Assembly (NCBI GenBank): GCA_029256485.1
Contig: JAQSXU010000080.1
Coordinates: 1 to 16,068, forward strand
Source: Clostridiaceae bacterium
GTDB taxonomy: Bacteria > Bacillota_A > Clostridia > Clostridiales > Clostridiaceae
DNA length: 16,068 nt
Direction: 5' to 3'
A program made the position numbers and the translations under genes. The notes below the pieces were generated by a model. The model worked only from the letters and a program-made list of their open reading frames with translations. It was not told the origin of the DNA and did no database searches. Of the stretch, positions 16,023 to 16,068 are shown piece after piece (the first letter of the stretch is position 1; every line of letters begins with the position of its first letter).

Positions 16023-16068
16023 TGGTGCTGAAGACCGGAATCGAACCGGTACGGGTTTTAAAGCCCGC
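16023..16068 (-). tRNA. tRNA-Leu (TAA), 3' part only, cut by window edge
   Basis: The 3' half of a second tRNA-Leu: encoded CCA (16023-16025), discriminator A, acceptor strand, T-arm and variable arm. All visible bases after the CCA match the copy at 15751-15836. The anticodon lies outside the window, so TAA is assumed from the identity of the visible part. Confidence 0.88.

Overview
The window is AT-rich DNA from a spore-forming low-GC Gram-positive bacterium, most likely a Clostridium (Clostridiaceae). The evidence is the stage II sporulation phosphatase gene spoIIE, a T-box leader on glycyl-tRNA synthetase, an anaerobe-type gene order (spoIIE, tilS, hpt, ftsH, coaX, dusB, greA, lysS, glyS, murD) and strong GGAGG-type ribosome binding sites. 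I cannot name the species. All protein genes lie on the minus strand, so transcription runs from the right end of the window to the left.

Layout from upstream (right) to downstream (left). At 15588-16068 lies a tRNA cluster in transcription order Leu-fMet-Met, repeated in tandem and closed by an intrinsic terminator. The right window edge cuts the upstream Leu copy. spoIIE follows with its own promoter, whose 21-bp spacer is typical of Spo0A-activated promoters, and its own terminator. The tilS-hpt pair (ATGA overlap) leads into ftsH, which also has a private promoter and ends at a terminator. A single FlK-like hotdog thioesterase gene comes next. The coaX-dusB pair (TAATG overlap) follows, behind a promoter and a terminator-like hairpin in its leader. 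greA-lysS is then driven by a near-consensus promoter. A tRNA-Asn gene with its own promoter sits between the lysS terminator and the glycine T-box leader of glyS. murD is the last protein gene. At the extreme left are the promoter, boxA and leader of an rRNA operon whose 16S gene lies outside the window.

Most of the genes are translation and growth housekeeping: two aminoacyl-tRNA synthetases, the tRNA modification enzymes TilS and DusB, seven whole or partial tRNA genes, an rRNA promoter, transcript cleavage (GreA), purine salvage (Hpt), CoA synthesis (CoaX), membrane proteolysis (FtsH) and peptidoglycan precursor synthesis (MurD). SpoIIE links the region to sporulation.

I found no mobile element, CRISPR array or defence system. 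The least ordinary items are: a candidate plus-strand small RNA with C-rich motifs between murD and glyS, the only sign of plus-strand transcription; a tRNA-Leu/tRNA-fMet junction with an 8-bp deletion that removes the spacer and alters the initiator acceptor stem; the leader hairpin of coaX; and the FlK-like thioesterase, which keeps the catalytic triad but lacks one lid residue.
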